Assembly (NCBI RefSeq): GCF_029227915.1
Contig: NC_079878.1
Location: 23,153,501 to 23,213,500 of the forward strand
Source of the DNA: Hydractinia symbiolongicarpus
Taxonomy: Eukaryota; Cnidaria; Hydrozoa; Anthoathecata; Hydractiniidae
DNA length: 60,000 nt
Direction of reading: 5' to 3'
Part shown: in pieces, positions 56,961 to 60,000 of the stretch
How positions within the stretch are numbered: the stretch's first letter is position 1
Layout of the letters: each line of letters begins with the position of its first letter
Program-made: the position numbers and the translations under genes
The notes under the pieces: generated by a model
What the model saw: the letters and a program-made list of their open reading frames with translations, nothing else
Told to the model about the DNA's origin: nothing
The model's database searches: none

Positions 56961-58117
56961 TTATATATAGATGTATGTAATTGTTTTCAAAAATATTTTG
57001 TCAAACACATCCAAGGTAGAATTTACGACTTTTTGTTGCCAAGGTACAGCTCCTGCTTCTGTCATAAAATAGTCATAAAAATTATCCCGGACTTCCTTTG
57101 CAGCAAAAGTATGATTGTTTGTACCAATTCTCCCAATGTCTCTGAATGCTTTGTGACAATTTACTTCTTTTCTCCAGCTACCTTCTGTCAGCAAAACCAC
57201 AAGGACAATACATTTTTCGATCATCCATTAAAAAATTGTGCAAAGTCACAACTGCTTTGGTTGCTTCCACAACGTGTTCAACATTTCTAAAGATTCGAAA
57301 TCTCGCAGCAATTATGGCAAACTAGTCGTTAGACAGTGGAAAAATCCACAGGTTCGCCCTTCCTTTCTATACTGCATTGCGTGCGTCTCGCTACCTGCGC
57401 AGCTAAGCTACCATTTTGCGTGACAGACAGACGGACGAACGGACAGACGTATACGGGTATTATAATATAGATACATTCCCTATAACCCTTCTGGCTCTCG
57501 ATAATCGGTAATTGGATATACGTTTTCTATCATTAAGCACAATACGCGGATATGGTTTGATTAAAATTGTTTTCAGGGGAAAATTTTGTCATATTGTCCC
57601 CATGGAAGAGTCTTGGTTGGGGGAGATTAAGCAAATTTTCGTTTACAGCTCCCCCATCACTCTGGCAACCCACTGCCACCAATATCAACTAGTGCAAATT
57701 TGTAGTCGGCATTACAAACTGCCATCAAAACGACACTGTGTGTTTTCTTGTTATTAAAAAAGAAGAGCCAGCACGGACTGGAGCCTGCATAACAATATGC
57801 TTCTCATCGATTTTCCCTTCACAATTGCCAAAGCTTATCAAATCTAGTAGCTACCTTTTCCATTTAATATGCGATGTTGGGCATTTTAGATAATCTGCTT
57901 CAAGCAATTTTGTCCATATAGCATTACAAGTTTCGCTGATTATTCTACCAACAGTTGTTGGTCCTGCACGATAACTACTTGCAATAGTAGCTTTGGCATC
58001 ACCCGTTACTAAATATCTTAGTGTGATACAAAGACGGTGGTCAGCTATGTAATGATAAACTTTTTTTATATTATTAATAATCCTTACAGGTACCTGCTGC
58101 AGCGCATTTATGTCCAA
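56961..58117 (-). pseudogene. Harbinger (PIF-type) transposase, interrupted
   Basis: Minus strand: LCITLRYLVTGDAKATIASS, AGPTTVGRIISETCNAIWTK (58,117-57,851, helical region); then [20 protein letters not shown] (57,830-57,770, first catalytic Asp), [14 protein letters not shown] with [20 protein letters not shown] (57,710-57,600, second Asp in SDGG). The C-terminal part (57,224-56,961) has LTEGSWRKEV, TFAAKEVRDNFYDYF and GAVPWQ. A frameshift near 57,665, stops, and a repeat insertion at 57,322-57,475 have inactivated it. Family length is about 350-400 residues, so most of the gene is represented. Confidence 0.75.
57322..57475 (+). repeat. CCCGTGGA-family short element inserted in Harbinger transposase
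   Basis: CTAGTCGTTAGACAGTGGAA at the start, TATACTGCATTGCGTGCGTC and ACCATTTTGCGTGACAGACA in the middle, and CGTATACGGGTATTATAATA at the end; all also occur at 26,469-26,588. The insert separates the SDGG part from the C-terminal part of the transposase, so it is younger than the Harbinger copy. Confidence 0.75.
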
Positions 58118-60000
58118 TGTTAGAATATTTTGCAGATGAGTTTAGAGACAGAATCGAAATTACATTGTCACGTCACCAGCTAGCGCTAATTTGGGACTAT
58201 GTTAGGTAAATGAATCTTCAATTTTTTGTTACAGAGCTATGTTTAAAGACAGTGTAATTTTGATATTTTGAACTAACTCTGAATGATTATTTCGTAAGAA
58301 AAAAAACTTCATTCAATCAAGAAGTATTCACGTGGTTGTTTGTGTCATTTCAGTCAGTTTTGGTATTAACACTATTCGTTTGCAGAAGATATATTCTGAG
58401 GCAACTTTTATTTGGCTGTCAGAAACTTCAAACAGAATGTTTAAATTCGATCTGTCAATTCATTTCTGAGCAGACATGGTATTACTTCAAAGAAAGAAAC
58501 TGATTTTTCGCGAAAGTTTATTCCTGCGACATATGTTGACATAGCCCATTCGCGAAAGTTAATCCTCACAAAAACTTTTTTCGGTAAGAAACATGTAATT
58601 TACTGAAAGACAAAATATAAAGAACAAAAATAGCACAAATGCTATCGACAACACCACCCATCGTCTAACAAGGTCAGACATCACTAACGTATTGGAAAAT
58701 CTTCAAGACCTAAACAAAGAACTGGGTCCTAAGATATCACAACGCCGAACTGATGTTCGCAAGATAAAAAGAGGAATTTAATGACGCCGTCCCACATGAT
58801 ATCATACAGCTGTTCTAAGCACGTGCAAGACGTCACTAAAAGTTAAGCATTGTAAAAATGTCAAAATGTTTTTCAATAGGGCTTCGAATTTAATAGAGTT
58901 TACATTGGGAGACATCAAAAATGCAGTAGAAAAGAGTATCAAGGACAGAAAGTAATTGAAAACGCGAAGAAGAAGACTTCAAGCCTCTACGGTGAAAAGC
59001 TGATTGCCTTACCTAATCCTAGTTGTTTAAACAACTCGAAAGTTATGTGAATTTTTTCGTCCAGTACTAGTCGATGAGAAAAAAACTGGCGATTATTTGT
59101 TTTAACAGCAGGTATACCAAAGTTAACTCAAAACAACGTCTCTGCTTCGTTAACATTATCAATTACAAAGGCTGGAGTTTAAAAAAAGGCGCAAAAGAAT
59201 TCGTGTAGCATGCGCCACATTTGTTATTCAGTGGATGATTAAACTGGATCCTAAAATCTAAAATGAGGAACTGAATGCCGTCAAAGACCTACTCTCGTGC
59301 TTGAAAGATGGGGTAGAAGAAAATGGTCTGAAAACAAAAGGTTTCTATGGATCTTTTGTGCGTATAACATTCTTTGCTGTATTTAGTTCTTACTTTACAG
59401 TTTATACTGCTTTTGAAAATAGAACTTTTAAAATATTTAATTCAGATTTCCTAGGGCTACTTACTACAAGCTTAGCATTGTATTTCTTTGATTTTAGTAG
59501 CTTGCTTAGCCTTTAAAGGCGTTGAAGACATCATACTAGAATAAATTGTGTTTTAGCAGATGAAAATTTATGACTTTGTCAGATAACTTCTTGCAAATAA
59601 TTTTTTTCAAAAGTTATCCTTTTATTTACATCTTAAAAGAATATATTTCCACGAATGCACCCAGAATCAACGAGAGGAAGGCTGTAATGTGAAACAGCAA
59701 GTAATTTTCTTTTTATGCAATGAGATTTTTAAACAACATGGCGATCTAGGCTATGTCGGTTCTAGCAGAAATCTCAACTGCCCGATTTTATTTTCGGATT
59801 TTTTTAACTACGCACGTCACCTTAATTCAACTGATTGCAACAGAAACAAGATGGTGAAATTACATATGACTGTGTTGAATGAATGTTCAAATAATTTTTT
59901 TCAATCAATAACTAAATCCATCAAAGAATCAAATAAAGGGAAAACAACACTTAAAGATCCACACAAACGTTGTATAGTGTCATATCCTGTGCATAAGCAT
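58118..60000. other. No recognised gene
   Basis: AT-rich DNA. The ORF 59,301-59,516 encodes a hydrophobic peptide without a recognised domain. CAGTACTAGTCGATGAG at 59,061-59,078 resembles the start of the CCCGTGGA family but the rest of the element is missing. Confidence 0.45.

Noticed and set aside
59301-59516. Hydrophobic 71-codon ORF as a membrane protein
   Set aside because: Phe/Leu-rich frames arise easily from T-rich DNA; no signal peptide pattern or neighbouring exon supports it.

Overview
This is nuclear DNA from an animal, most likely a cnidarian and possibly a hydrozoan. The reasons are the AT-rich sequence, GT-AG introns with short phase-1 exons, an extracellular EGF / LDL-receptor-class-B / TSP1 receptor-like gene, and a dense load of element families I recognise from cnidarian genomes: Penelope-like, hAT of the ZNF862 type, Harbinger with MADF/Myb partners, SAP-SWIM genes, Tigger, and two kinds of non-LTR retrotransposon. 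The species cannot be read from the window. There is no bacterial-style operon, no CRISPR array and no rRNA.

Region 1 (1-14,600). One probable host gene on + can be assembled from nine exons between 1,737 and 14,580. It has a signal peptide, an EGF-like module split by a 6.6-kb intron, a YWTD beta-propeller part, two TSP1 modules, a Lys-rich stalk with an ESQ triplet, one membrane helix and a short Cys-rich tail. All exon phases agree (1,551 nt, 517 codons including the stop). One in-frame TAA lies in exon 5. A 0.9-kb element with about 190-bp inverted ends sits just upstream. The introns hold an OTU-like fragment, a tRNA-like sequence and unrecognised ORFs.

Region 2 (18,700-23,400, minus strand). 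This is a decayed non-LTR retrotransposon with a reverse transcriptase (FMDD active site) and a restriction-like (PDDEXK-type) endonuclease region. In the same open reading frame after the endonuclease tail comes a ubiquitin-specific protease (USP) domain with recognisable Cys box, acidic box, two CxxC pairs and His box. A 5'-truncated second copy of the USP C-terminus plus the same 3' repeats lies at 52,270-53,005. I regard this retrotransposon-encoded deubiquitinase as the most unusual system in the window.

Region 3 (25,400-33,050). It holds a SWIM zinc-finger gene fragment broken by a tRNA-derived SINE pair with 12-bp target duplications, copies of a CCCGTGGA hairpin repeat family, a nearly complete Penelope-like element with one 656-codon ORF, a decayed hAT copy, and GC-rich palindromes.

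Region 4 (33,350-43,560). This is a three-level nest. A second hAT transposase is split by a 4.0-kb element with CAGGGGCG ends and a 5-bp GTGAC duplication, which itself carries an internally deleted Tigger with perfect 24-bp ends (TIR plus TA). Next to it is a multi-exon gene with a RING finger and a transposase-like body.

Region 5 (44,200-60,000). Here are a Harbinger-like DDE fragment, an APE-type LINE (ORF1 and ORF2) truncated at its 3' end, Harbinger transposase pieces, Myb/SANT-like and MADF partner genes, a Gag-like fragment, a SAP-SWIM pseudogene, a LINE endonuclease fragment, and a Harbinger pair at 55.8-58.1 kb whose transposase is interrupted by a CCCGTGGA-family repeat. Apart from the first gene, nearly everything coding in the window belongs to mobile DNA in various states of decay.
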